The notes under the pieces were generated by a model. That model did not search any database, was not told the origin of the DNA, and saw nothing but the letters and a program-made list of their open reading frames with translations. Shown here one piece after another: positions 9,002 through 17,469 of a stretch of DNA of 64,000 nt. Source of the DNA: Pseudomonas helleri (GTDB lineage: Bacteria > Pseudomonadota > Gammaproteobacteria > Pseudomonadales > Pseudomonadaceae); NCBI RefSeq assembly GCF_009600315.1, contig NZ_WIWC01000003.1, forward strand, positions 170,867 to 234,866. The letters run 5' to 3'. Every line of letters begins with the position of its first letter. Position 1 is the stretch's first letter. The position numbers and the translations under genes are program-made.

Positions 9002-9239
9002 GTCGAGTCGGGTGAGTGTTCAAACACACGGGCAAATGCCCACTTCTGTGCTGGTAAAATTGTCCTACAATTCTAACTGTGTGGAGCGTTTCACCACCCT
9101 GGATTCATTGAAAAGCCTCTATTTCAATGGTCTCAGTAAGGCAGGCATAACCGTATCTACGGACTTGAGTAGAGTTATCCACAGGCTGATTTGATTAATG
9201 GCCCTACAAAAGCCTCCGGTAGAAGAGGGCTAAGCACAT
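9002..9239. other. Gene-less gap between convergent genes, with regulatory-looking sites
   Basis: No credible gene. An open frame crosses it (about 8973-9194) but has no ribosome-binding site or recognisable motif. It holds a perfect 6-3-6 palindrome (9058-9072) and one exact DnaA-box nonamer, TTATCCACA, at 9175-9183. Two more nonamers in reverse orientation lie in the preceding gene (8617-8625 and 8851-8859). Confidence 0.5.
9058..9072. promoter_or_regulatory. Orphan palindromic operator-like site
   Basis: AATTGTCCTACAATT is a perfect six-base inverted repeat with a three-base centre, of a kind bound by GntR-type repressors. No start codon it could serve lies on either side: both flanking genes end here. 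It may be the remnant of a lost gene's promoter. Confidence 0.35.
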
Positions 9240-9656
9240 TCAGTGTCTAGTTTTGTGTTCCTGACGCCATTGGCTCAGTTCGATGACTTTCGCGCTGGTT
9301 GCGCTGGGGGGGACTTCACTCAGATCGGATTCGGAGCCGGTTGGGATAGGGTAGGGCGGTAGATCAATTTTTGCGCTATGAGCCCCGAATTGTGTGATGG
9401 TGCCGGTATGTCGCTGTTCACCCGTCACCGTGAACTCGAAGTTATACACACGGGCCAGACGTTTACGGCCATTGGCATCCGCAATAAAGCCTATTTTCTT
9501 GAGTGCAACGTTTTCATCCAACAACTCGATATCAAGGTTCTTGCAGTGCTGTTTAACCCGCGCCAGGGCGCGCTCACGCAGGCCGTGGTTGTGCCACAGC
9601 CAGGCAGCGCCTGTGGCCAACAGCATCAGCACAAACATATTTCCAAGGGTCAGCAT
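9240..9656 (-). CDS. DUF3301 family membrane-anchored protein
   Basis: 138 residues. One N-terminal membrane helix (about residues 3-20, LTLGNMFVLMLLATGAAWLW), then a basic juxtamembrane part (RERALARVKQHC) and a soluble domain with the family's LLDENVALKKIGF and YNFEFTVTGEQRH stretches. This places it in DUF3301, small inner-membrane proteins of unknown function in gammaproteobacteria. The ATG at 9656 has TTGGAG eight bases upstream and is preferred to the GTG three codons earlier. It ends after a Ser/Pro-rich tail. Confidence 0.78.
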   Translation of the reverse strand: MLTLGNMFVLMLLATGAAWLWHNHGLRERALARVKQHCKNLDIELLDENVALKKIGFIADANGRKRLARVYNFEFTVTGEQRHTGTITQFGAHSAKIDLPPYPIPTGSESDLSEVPPSATSAKVIELSQWRQEHKTRH

Positions 9657-9769
9657 TAAGTGCACTCCAACAGATTGGGTTCAGCTTAACTGCGTCTTCA
9701 GTCTGTCGTATAGGTTGTGTTTAGTCGCATACTGCGCGGCTTGAATCCATCCGCAGTCTGGAATCCGGC

Positions 9770-10642
9770 ATGAAACGTACACCTCATTTACTCGCCATCC
9801 AATCCCACGTGGTTTTCGGCCATGCCGGCAACAGCGCCGCAGTGTTTCCTATGCAGCGCGTCGGGGTAAACGTTTGGCCATTGAACACGGTGCAATTCTC
9901 CAACCACACCCAATATGGCCAGTGGGCAGGCGAAGTATTGGCGCCTGAGCAAATTCCAGCATTGGTTGAGGGCATTGCGGCGATTGGCGAGCTGGGCAAC
10001 TGTGATGCCGTGTTATCCGGCTATTTGGGCAGTGCTGCGCAAGGACGGGCTATTCTCAGCGGTGTGGCGCGGATTAAATCGGTGAACCCTCACGCGCTGT
10101 ATCTGTGTGACCCGGTCATGGGGCATCCGGAGAAAGGGTGCATCGTGGCGCAGGAAGTCAGTGATTTTCTTCTGGAAGAAGCCGCTGCGATGGCAGACTT
10201 TCTTTGCCCTAATCAGTTGGAGTTGGACAGTTTTTGCGGTTGCCATCCGCAATCGTTGCTCGATTGTCTGGCGATGGCTCGGAGTCTGCTGGCACGTGGT
10301 CCGAAAGCGGTGCTGGTGAAGCATTTGTCTTACCCGGGTAAGCCGCTAGAGAGTTTTGAGATGCTCCTGGTGACTGCCGAAGGCAATTGGTACCTGAGTC
10401 GCCCATTATTGGCTTTCCCACGTCAGCCGGTGGGTGTGGGCGATCTGACCTCAGGCCTGTTTTTGGCGCGTGTGCTGTTGGGTGACAGCTTGGTGGCGGC
10501 CTTTGAGTTCACCGCAGCTGCTGTGCATGAGGTATTGCTCGAAACTCAGGCATGCAGCAGCTATGAGTTACAACTGGTGCGTGCACAGGATCGTATTGCG
10601 CATCCGCGTGTGCGGTTTGAAGCCGTACCGATCAGTTTGTGA
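9770..10642 (+). CDS. pdxY: Pyridoxal kinase PdxY
   Basis: Phosphorylates pyridoxal with ATP in the vitamin B6 salvage pathway. The 290-residue protein opens with the ribokinase-like [22 protein letters not shown] segment (substrate site), then has [20 protein letters not shown] (about 113-120, nucleotide side), and the catalytic anion-hole region [12 protein letters not shown] with Asp near residue 225. Length and every block match PdxY rather than PdxK. Single gene, divergent from the DUF3301 gene; a G/C palindrome follows its stop. Confidence 0.94.
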   Translation: MKRTPHLLAIQSHVVFGHAGNSAAVFPMQRVGVNVWPLNTVQFSNHTQYGQWAGEVLAPEQIPALVEGIAAIGELGNCDAVLSGYLGSAAQGRAILSGVARIKSVNPHALYLCDPVMGHPEKGCIVAQEVSDFLLEEAAAMADFLCPNQLELDSFCGCHPQSLLDCLAMARSLLARGPKAVLVKHLSYPGKPLESFEMLLVTAEGNWYLSRPLLAFPRQPVGVGDLTSGLFLARVLLGDSLVAAFEFTAAAVHEVLLETQACSSYELQLVRAQDRIAHPRVRFEAVPISL

Positions 10643-10657
10643 GCACCTGAATCTGAC

Positions 10658-10687
10658 CCCCCACAGGCATTGTTAAACCTGTGGGGG
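10658..10687. terminator. Palindrome between pdxY and the thioesterase gene
   Basis: CCCCCACAGG pairs with CCTGTGGGGG over a ten-base loop, 15 bases after the pdxY stop and before the convergent thioesterase stop. The T-run is poor (GATTTC), so a bidirectional terminator is plausible but not certain. Confidence 0.55.
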
Positions 10688-10717
10688 CGGATTTCCCGCA
10701 AAGCATAAATGCGGGTG

Positions 10718-11203
10718 TTACATCGTCTCGTCTTTCAATTCCTGATAGCGTTTTTCCAGCTCCTGGCGGATTTGGCGACGCTGTTTGCCCTGAATAAAGC
10801 GACGCTTGTCTTCGCTGTTTACAGGCTGCAACGGTGGTACAGCAGCTGGTTTACGGTCGTCGTCCACCGACACCATGGTGAAGAAACAGCTGTTGGTGTG
10901 GCGCACTGAGCGTTCACGAATATTTTCAGTCACGACTTTAATCCCGACTTCCATCGAGGTATTGCCGGTGTAATTGACCGATGCCAGAAAGGTCACCAGC
11001 TCGCCGACGTGAATCGGTTCACGAAAAATCACCTGATCCACAGACAACGTGACCACATAGCGGCCGGCATAGCGGCTAGCGCAGGCGTAAGCGACTTCGT
11101 CGAGGTACTTGAGCAGGGTTCCGCCGTGCACATTGCCTGAAAAATTAGCCATATCAGGCGTCATCAAGACGGTCATCGAAAGTTGGGCGTTTCCGGGTTC
11201 CAT
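10718..11203 (-). CDS. Acyl-CoA thioesterase (hotdog fold)
   Basis: 161 residues of the cytoplasmic 4HBT/BACH-type hotdog thioesterases, which hydrolyse acyl-CoA to free acid and CoA. The hallmark is FSGNVHGGTLLKYLDEVAY (about 21-39), with N, HGG and the catalytic-type Asp; also SVDQVIFREP and the late NSCFFTMVSVD strand. The C-terminal 30 residues are a charged helix (KRRFIQGKQRRQIRQELEKR), common in this Pseudomonas subgroup. Chain-length specificity is not readable. It stands alone, convergent with pdxY. Confidence 0.88.
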   Translation of the reverse strand: MEPGNAQLSMTVLMTPDMANFSGNVHGGTLLKYLDEVAYACASRYAGRYVVTLSVDQVIFREPIHVGELVTFLASVNYTGNTSMEVGIKVVTENIRERSVRHTNSCFFTMVSVDDDRKPAAVPPLQPVNSEDKRRFIQGKQRRQIRQELEKRYQELKDETM

Positions 11204-11488
11204 AGCAGCAGGCTCGCGGTAGTGTTGCAGCAGTGAAAAGGGTATCTCTGCGGATACTTGTCGATTTTTGAAACAGTTGATAACGGGACGCTGGCGTAAT
11301 GGCAGCCGTCACGCTTATGTGTATCTGTTTCCATATATTGCACGGTCTTTCTATGGGAAGTCGCGGTGTTAACCTGCAAAAGCCCGATAAGCGGGTAATT
11401 CCCACATTAAAAACGGTCTATACACACTCTCTTAAGGGTTGTGTCTGTCGTTCTGTTGCTGCGAAACCTACTCAAGGAGCACCACGCC

Positions 11489-13249
11489 ATGCATGCCATC
11501 AGTTTTATTCAGGATCTGGCAGTCATCATGCTGGTTGCAGGTGTGGTGACCATCCTCTTTCACCGGTTCAAGCAACCGGTCGTGCTGGGTTATATCGTGG
11601 CCGGTTTCATCATCGGCCCACACACGCCGCCTTTTGGCTTGATCCACGACGAGCAGACGATCAAAACCCTGGCCGAATTGGGGGTGATTTTTTTGATGTT
11701 CTGTCTGGGACTGGAATTTAGCCTGCGCAAACTGTTCAAGGTCGGGGCTACCGCTTTTATCGCAGCGTTTATGGAAATTACGCTGATGATCTGGATTGGC
11801 TACGAAATTGGCCGCTGGTTTGATTGGAACACCATGGACTCATTGTTCCTGGGTGCCATCTTGGCCATTTCCTCAACCACCATCATCGTCAAGGCGCTCA
11901 ACGACCTGAAGATGAAAAACGAGCGCTTTGCCCAGCTGATCTTCGGCGTGTTGATCGTTGAAGATATTTTGGGCATCGGAATCATTGCGTTGCTGTCGAG
12001 CATTGCCGTGAGCGGCAGCGTCAGCCCGGAAGAAGTATTTTCGACCGTCGGTAAGCTGTCTTTATTTATGATCGTGGCGCTCGTCATCGGTATTTTGCTG
12101 GTGCCACGGGTGCTGGCGTATGTGGCTCGCTTTGAAAGTAATGAGATGCTGCTGATTACTGTGCTGGGCCTGTGTTTTGGCTTCTGCCTGTTAGTCGTCA
12201 AGCTGGAATACAGCATGGTACTGGGTGCCTTTTTAATTGGCGCGATCATGGCCGAGTCGCGCCAACTGCTTAAAATCGAGCGTTTGATCGAGCCTGTACG
12301 GGATCTTTTCAGCGCCATTTTTTTTGTCGCTATCGGGCTGATGCTCGACCCGGCCATTCTGTGGGAATACGCCTTGCCGATTGTGGTCATCACCTGTGCG
12401 GTGGTGCTGGGCAAAATGCTTTCTTGTGGGCTGGGCGCATTCATTGCGGGTAATGATGGGCGGACTTCGCTGCGGGTTGGTATGGGTCTTTCGCAGATTG
12501 GTGAGTTCTCTTTCATCATCGCAGCGCTAGGCATGACATTGCAGGTCACCAGCAGCTTTCTGTACCCCGTAGCCGTCGCTGTGTCGGTTTTAACGACGTT
12601 GATGACCCCGTATCTGATTCGTGCCGCAGACCCGCTCTCGCTCAAGCTGGCGCAAGTCATGCCCAATCGTGTTTCCCGGGTGTTTGCGCTGTATGGCGAA
12701 TGGTTGCGCAGTATTCAGCCCCAAGGCGAGGGCGCATTGCTTGCGGCCATGATCCGCAAAATTCTGTTGCAGGTCGGGGTTAATTTGGCGTTGGTAATCT
12801 CGATTTTCTTTGCCGGTGGTTATTTCGCACCAAGAATTGCCGAGTACCTGCAGGGCTGGGTAATGAAATCGAGTTGGCAAAATGGATTGATCTGGGGCGC
12901 GGCATTGTTGTTGTCTCTGCCGTTCCTGATCGCCGCTTATCGCAAGCTCAAGGCGCTGTCGACGCTGCTCGCGGAGATGGGGGTTAAACCTGAAATGGCC
13001 GGGCGTCATACCCAGCGTGTGCGCCGGATCATTGCCGAAGTCATTCCGATTTTGTCGTTGCTGGTGATTTTCTTGCTGCTGTCAGCCTTGTCGGCGAGCA
13101 TTTTGCCCACCAATGAGTTGCTGATCGTGATTGCGGTTGTGGCAGCGGGGGTTGCTGCGGTGCTGTGGCGTTGGTTTATCCGGGTTCATACGCGCATGCA
13201 GGTGGCGTTGCTGGAGACGCTTGATAACCATAAAGAGGGCGGCCATTGA
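11489..13249 (+). CDS. Monovalent cation:proton antiporter, CPA2 family
   Basis: 586-residue inner-membrane exchanger of the KefB/YbaL/RosB type. About 12-13 hydrophobic segments fill the first 400 residues, with the family's GYIVAGFIIGPHTPPFGL near residue 40, ALNDLKMKNERFAQL, and the putative ion-site LIVEDILGIGIIALL (about 155-169). There is then a second hydrophobic block (450-570) but no TrkA-N nucleotide-binding domain, so it is not a full Kef channel. K+ or Na+ for H+ exchange is expected. The ATG at 11489 has AAGGAGC eight bases upstream; the longer start at 11441 is rejected. Confidence 0.9.
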   Translation: MHAISFIQDLAVIMLVAGVVTILFHRFKQPVVLGYIVAGFIIGPHTPPFGLIHDEQTIKTLAELGVIFLMFCLGLEFSLRKLFKVGATAFIAAFMEITLMIWIGYEIGRWFDWNTMDSLFLGAILAISSTTIIVKALNDLKMKNERFAQLIFGVLIVEDILGIGIIALLSSIAVSGSVSPEEVFSTVGKLSLFMIVALVIGILLVPRVLAYVARFESNEMLLITVLGLCFGFCLLVVKLEYSMVLGAFLIGAIMAESRQLLKIERLIEPVRDLFSAIFFVAIGLMLDPAILWEYALPIVVITCAVVLGKMLSCGLGAFIAGNDGRTSLRVGMGLSQIGEFSFIIAALGMTLQVTSSFLYPVAVAVSVLTTLMTPYLIRAADPLSLKLAQVMPNRVSRVFALYGEWLRSIQPQGEGALLAAMIRKILLQVGVNLALVISIFFAGGYFAPRIAEYLQGWVMKSSWQNGLIWGAALLLSLPFLIAAYRKLKALSTLLAEMGVKPEMAGRHTQRVRRIIAEVIPILSLLVIFLLLSALSASILPTNELLIVIAVVAAGVAAVLWRWFIRVHTRMQVALLETLDNHKEGGH

Positions 13250-13263
13250 CGTTGCCCTGTGCT

Positions 13264-13318
13264 CTGTAGAGGCGACCTAGCTCACGGTCGTGTTGCGGGA
13301 GCTAGATCGCTTCTACAG
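13264..13318. repeat. REP-like inverted repeat
   Basis: CTGTAGAGGCGACCTAGCTC and GAGCTAGATCGCTTCTACAG form a near-perfect hairpin over about 15 bases, just after the antiporter stop. It resembles the GTAGGAGCGAGCTTGCTCGC class of Pseudomonas intergenic palindromes and may also stop or stabilise the transcript. Confidence 0.6.
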
Positions 13319-13338
13319 CGTTTCACTGCACGCAGGTA

Positions 13339-13746
13339 TCAGCTTTCCAGCCAGACATCCCGGGCCCAGTGCCAGACCGATTCCCATGTTTCTTCGGTCA
13401 CCAGTTCTTCTTCGCCTGACCACAGCACCACGGTGCCGTCTTCTTCAACGCAGTAGTAGTCGTCACCGTCCTGACAAATCGGGATGAGTTCACGGGGCAC
13501 GCCCAGGTCCCATGCAGTCGCTGCCACTTCAGGCAAATAGGTATGGGACTGTGGATCCGTCACGGTAACGGGTTCCAGGCTGCCATACACCACGTCGCTA
13601 ACGGTCAACAAAAATTCTTTGAAGACAAATGGAATATCGATGAACAGTTGCTCTTCGATTTCTACCAGTTGGTCTTCGTCTGGCAGTTCCAGAGGAACCG
13701 GCACAGGCTCATTCTTTTCACGTAGTTCTTCGATGATCTCTTCCAC
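13339..13746 (-). CDS. SMI1/KNR4 family protein
   Basis: About 135 acidic residues with the SMI1/KNR4 pattern: LPDEDQLVEIEEQLFIDIPFVFKEFLLTVSDV near the N-terminus, then PICQDGDDYYCVEEDGTVVLWSGEEE and a Trp-rich end (ESVWHWARDVWLES). The family includes many immunity proteins of polymorphic toxins as well as housekeeping proteins. No toxin gene adjoins it, so a housekeeping role is as likely. The GTG at 13746 has GAGG nine bases upstream; the ATG at 13761 has no ribosome-binding site, so the start is uncertain by five codons. Confidence 0.8.
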   Translation of the reverse strand: MEEIIEELREKNEPVPVPLELPDEDQLVEIEEQLFIDIPFVFKEFLLTVSDVVYGSLEPVTVTDPQSHTYLPEVAATAWDLGVPRELIPICQDGDDYYCVEEDGTVVLWSGEEELVTEETWESVWHWARDVWLES

Positions 13747-13829
13747 GACCTCTATCCTCATACTCTATGGCGCGGTTTTATAAGACGCGCTTTATACAGT
13801 AGCTTGTTATAAGTGCAATCGTGAAATGC

Positions 13830-13855
13830 AAAGCCCCGGACAAGTCCGGGGCTTT
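13830..13855. terminator. Strong bidirectional terminator hairpin
   Basis: AAAGCCCCGGAC and GTCCGGGGCTTT pair perfectly over a two-base loop. It lies 26 bases after the Tim44-like gene (minus strand), and its flanking T-rich bases are compatible with termination there. Confidence 0.75.
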
Positions 13856-13880
13856 GATTACAGCATGTAATAGACGCAGA

Positions 13881-14726
13881 TCAGCCGTTTTGGCGGATAC
13901 CGGCAACCAACCAAGGCTGGTTCTCGCCTTGCTGGCGCTCCATGTTCCAGCTCTCGCTGAACGCTTCGCCCTGATCAAAACGCGATGTTTTCGAAACTCC
14001 GCTGAAGGTCAGTGTGGCGATGGTTTTGTCAGCGCGATCATCCAGGCCGTCCAGTTGCACGGTCAGGTTGTCGATGTAGGTGGACTGGAAGCCGTCACCC
14101 AAATCAGCGCGCTCACGCTTGAGGAAATCGAGCATTTGCGGTGTAACAAACTCGGCGATTTTATCCATCTCGTTGGCATCCCAATGCTGCTGCAGGGACT
14201 GGAAATGGTTACGTGCAGCTTCCAGGAAGTTCTGTTCGTTGAACCAAGCCGGAGCGTTTATCACCGGGCGTGCTGCCGGGGCGGCTGAACCACCGCCGAA
14301 AATCGACGAAGTGGCAGGCTTGGCATCGAAAGTTTCGCGCTGCATCGAAGCAGGCCCAGCCGGAGCCATCATTTCAGTCTGTTGCTTACGGCGACGGGCG
14401 GCAATGAAGCGAAAGATCAGGAAGGCAATGACCGCCATGATCAAGATGTCTAAGAACTGCATGCCCTGGAAGCCGCCGCCCATAAACATGGAGGCGAGCA
14501 GGCCACCGGCAGCGAGGCCAGCCAGAGGGCCTAACCAGCGCGAAGCACCACCGGCTTTAGCGGCAGCGCCTGCAGCAGCAGGGGCTGCGGCGGGTGCGGC
14601 TTGACGAGTTTGGTGGCTAGGGGCCGAGCCAAAGCTTTTGCCACCGCCAAAGCGTTTGGCGTTAGCGTCGAGGCTCATCGTTAAACCGATGCACAACGCC
14701 ATGGCGATGCTAAGAAAACGTTTCAT
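13881..14726 (-). CDS. Tim44-like domain membrane protein
   Basis: 281 residues. A signal peptide or first helix (MKRFLSIAMALCIGLTMSLDANA) is followed by a Gly/Ala-rich, low-complexity region (residues about 30-75), one strong membrane helix (FLDILIMAVIAFLIFRFIAARRR, about 95-115) and a C-terminal Tim44/MRPL45 domain (from about 150, AWFNEQNFLEAARNHFQSLQQHWD). Tim44 is a mitochondrial import factor; bacterial homologues are membrane-tethered proteins of unclear function. The start at MKRF has GGGA nine bases upstream and is preferred to the ATG five codons earlier. Followed by a strong terminator. Confidence 0.85.
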   Translation of the reverse strand: MKRFLSIAMALCIGLTMSLDANAKRFGGGKSFGSAPSHQTRQAAPAAAPAAAGAAAKAGGASRWLGPLAGLAAGGLLASMFMGGGFQGMQFLDILIMAVIAFLIFRFIAARRRKQQTEMMAPAGPASMQRETFDAKPATSSIFGGGSAAPAARPVINAPAWFNEQNFLEAARNHFQSLQQHWDANEMDKIAEFVTPQMLDFLKRERADLGDGFQSTYIDNLTVQLDGLDDRADKTIATLTFSGVSKTSRFDQGEAFSESWNMERQQGENQPWLVAGIRQNG

Positions 14727-15051
14727 AAAGGGAATTCCCATTTGTGGATGACACGCGCGTCATGTTGCACAGGTGAAGGGTGACTGGCTAGCGGTGAAGT
14801 GTTTCGGGCTTTTGCCTAAATGTGTGTAGGAAGCTTCCGATTCATTTGTAGTCCACATCTCTGGCCTCTCAGCCAAAGTCAGTGAAACTACAAAAGGTCT
14901 ATCGTGTTAACCCCATTAGCACGGCACGACAGTGCAGAGGAATGTGGCGATCAACCCTTACTCAGGCAAGTATCGCTGTCAGCGCCGCGAAGGTAGCTGA
15001 CAGGAGGGCTCATATTGCCCACCTTATCGTCAGCTCGCTGTCTGGCGGCTG
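14727..15051. other. Gene-less 325-base stretch
   Basis: No supported gene. It should hold the promoter of the Tim44-like gene. A palindrome GCTGTCTG/CAGACAGC (15037-15060) spans the uvrD stop codon and may act as its terminator, though no T-run follows. A related CTGTCAG/CTGACAG pair lies about 70 bases further left. Confidence 0.45.
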
Positions 15052-17235
15052 TCAGACAGCTTCAAGTTTGGCGTAGCCCATCATCAGCCACTTGCTGCCT
15101 TCCGGGAAGTTGACCTGAACCCGTGCCTGAGCGCCTGCGCCCTCGAAATTGAGGATGACGCCTTCGCCGAAGACGGCGTGGCGGACCAGTTGACCCAGCT
15201 TGAATTCGGTTTCGGGAATATCCGAACCGCCAAACAAGGTGCTGGCGCTTTGCTTCTGACCGCCGCCGAAAGGACGGCTGACACTGTTGGACAGTCGAAC
15301 TTCCTGAATCAACCCCTTTGGTATCTCGCGCACGAAACGTGAAACCTTGTTGTAGGTTTCACTGCCGTAGAGGCGACGGGTTTCAGCATAGGTCATCACC
15401 AGGTTTTGCATCGCCCGAGTGATGCCCACGTAGGCCAGACGACGTTCCTCTTCAAGGCGGCCAGGTTCTTCAAGACTCATCTTGTGCGGGAACAGACCCT
15501 CTTCCATGCCTACGAGGAATACATAGGGGAACTCCAGGCCTTTGGCGCTGTGCAGCGTCATCAGCTGGATGCCGTCTTCGTGTTCTTCTGCCTGAGTGTC
15601 GCCAGCCTCCAGTGATGCGTGGCCAAGAAAAGCGGCTAAAGGCGAGAGCTCTTCGTCTTCTTCGTTGTTCTCAAAGTTACGTGCGGCGCTGACCAGCTCC
15701 TCAAGGTTTTCTACTCGGGCCTGACCTTTTTCGCCTTTTTCGGCTTGATGGTAGGCAATCAGCCCACTTTGCTCGATTACCGTTTGAGTCATCAGGTGCA
15801 GCGGCATCTCCATGACTTTCGCTGCGAGGCTTTCGATCAGTTCAATAAAGCCCGCGATGGCGCCTGAAGCGCGACCAGGCAACGCTTTATTGGCGATGAG
15901 CTGGCGCATGGCTTCCCACATGGACACATCACTGTGACGTGCGTGTTCACGAATGGCTTCAACTGTTTTTTCGCCGATCCCGCGTGCTGGAACGTTAATG
16001 ACCCGCTCCAATGCCGCATCGTTGCCACGGCCCTCCAGCAGTCGCATATAAGCCATGGCATTTTTGATTTCTGCGCGTTCGAAGAAGCGCTGGCCACCAT
16101 AAATGCGGTATGGAATGCGTTCGCGCAGTAACGCTTCTTCAAGTACCCGTGATTGGGCGTTGGAGCGGTACAAAATAGCGATGTCTTTGTGAGCAAGACC
16201 CGTTTTCAGGGCGCTTTCGATGGTCTCGACCACGTAGCGCGCTTCATCATGCTCGTTGAAGGCTGCGTACAAATTTATAGCTTCGCCTTCGCCGCCGTCC
16301 GTCCACAGCTCTTTGCCCATGCGCCCGCTGTTATTGGCAATCAGAGCGTTAGCCGCTTTAAGGATGCCAGCGGTCGAACGGTAGTTTTGTTCCAGACGAA
16401 TGGTCTCGGCGTCCGGGAAGTCAGTGGAGTACTGGTAAATATTTTCAATCTTGGCGCCACGCCAGCCGTAAATCGACTGATCGTCATCGCCCACCACCAT
16501 CAAGCTGTCGCCACCTTGGGCCAGCAAACGAAGCCACGCGTACTGCACGGCGTTGGTGTCCTGGAACTCGTCCACCAGAATGTGCCGAAAGCGCTTCTGA
16601 TAGTGCGCCAGCAGGCCGGGGTTATCGCGCCACAGATCAAGGGCGCGCAACAGCAGTTCAGAGAAATCGATCACCCCGGCGCGCTGGCACGCGACCTCAT
16701 AGGCCTCGTAAATGCTTCGCATGGTCGCCAGAAATAAATCGCCACTGGCCTGAATATGTTGAGGACGCAGGCCCTCGTCTTTCTGGCCGTTGATAAACCA
16801 CTGTGCCTGACGCACGGGCCAACGCTGTTCATCCAGGCCCAGTTCACGAATCACCCGTTTGACCAAGCGTTGTTGGTCATCGCTGTCGAGAATCTGGAAA
16901 GTCTGACTCAGCCCGGCTTCTTGCCAGTGAGCACGCAGCAGGCGGTGAGCCAGTCCGTGGAAGGTGCCGACCCACATACCGGCTGGATTGATACCCATGA
17001 GCTGTTCGATGCGATGGCGCATCTCGGCTGCAGCCTTGTTGGTGAAAGTCACCGACAACACGGAGTGCGGGGACGCGTTTTCGACCTGGATTAACCAGGC
17101 GATACGGTGCACCAGCACACGGGTTTTGCCGGAACCTGCGCCGGCCAGAACCAACTGACGCCCGACACTGGCCGTGACGGCCTGACGTTGGGCATCGTTG
17201 AGAGAATTTAACAAGAGAGAGAGATCATCGCGCAT
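15052..17235 (-). CDS. uvrD: DNA helicase II UvrD
   Basis: ATP-driven 3'-5' helicase of nucleotide excision repair and mismatch repair. The 727-residue protein has all superfamily 1A motifs: Q-motif LNDAQRQAV, Walker A AGAGSGKTRVLV (about 32-43), motif Ia FTNKAAAEMR, motif II VDEFQDTN, motif III GDDDQSIYGWRGA, motif IV EQNYRST, and motif V/VI LMTLHSAKGLEFPYVFLVGMEEG and ERRLAYVGITRAM. The C-terminal GQLVRHAVFGEGVILNFEG is the usual UvrD tail (Tudor-like, RNA polymerase contact). Length is normal. No close upstream partner; the next gene, divergent, encodes a c-di-GMP protein. Confidence 0.97.
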   Translation of the reverse strand: MRDDLSLLLNSLNDAQRQAVTASVGRQLVLAGAGSGKTRVLVHRIAWLIQVENASPHSVLSVTFTNKAAAEMRHRIEQLMGINPAGMWVGTFHGLAHRLLRAHWQEAGLSQTFQILDSDDQQRLVKRVIRELGLDEQRWPVRQAQWFINGQKDEGLRPQHIQASGDLFLATMRSIYEAYEVACQRAGVIDFSELLLRALDLWRDNPGLLAHYQKRFRHILVDEFQDTNAVQYAWLRLLAQGGDSLMVVGDDDQSIYGWRGAKIENIYQYSTDFPDAETIRLEQNYRSTAGILKAANALIANNSGRMGKELWTDGGEGEAINLYAAFNEHDEARYVVETIESALKTGLAHKDIAILYRSNAQSRVLEEALLRERIPYRIYGGQRFFERAEIKNAMAYMRLLEGRGNDAALERVINVPARGIGEKTVEAIREHARHSDVSMWEAMRQLIANKALPGRASGAIAGFIELIESLAAKVMEMPLHLMTQTVIEQSGLIAYHQAEKGEKGQARVENLEELVSAARNFENNEEDEELSPLAAFLGHASLEAGDTQAEEHEDGIQLMTLHSAKGLEFPYVFLVGMEEGLFPHKMSLEEPGRLEEERRLAYVGITRAMQNLVMTYAETRRLYGSETYNKVSRFVREIPKGLIQEVRLSNSVSRPFGGGQKQSASTLFGGSDIPETEFKLGQLVRHAVFGEGVILNFEGAGAQARVQVNFPEGSKWLMMGYAKLEAV

Positions 17236-17469
17236 CGGAGCATTCTAGGGCGCGCAGCCAACCCCGGCAAACCCCAATGCCGTTCAGGCAAGTCTTATTT
17301 AGTTGTCTTCAAACCTGTTTGTATAGACAGGCGCATGGGTATGTGTAGACGCATTTGGATTGCTTTGATTTATTGGATCCATTCATAAGCGTTTTATCTC
17401 GTTTGGTCATGTGCATTGCTTGTGTATGCTCAGGGGTACTTTTGGTCACCCACATATAAGAATTTGCTG

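Noticed and set aside
8973..9194. A 73-codon gene after the second COG0523 gene
   Set aside because: No ribosome-binding site, starts inside the upstream gene, no motif.
11800..12666. 288-codon frame antisense to the antiporter
   Set aside because: Shadow of membrane-helix codons; Ser/Met/Ile-rich nonsense.
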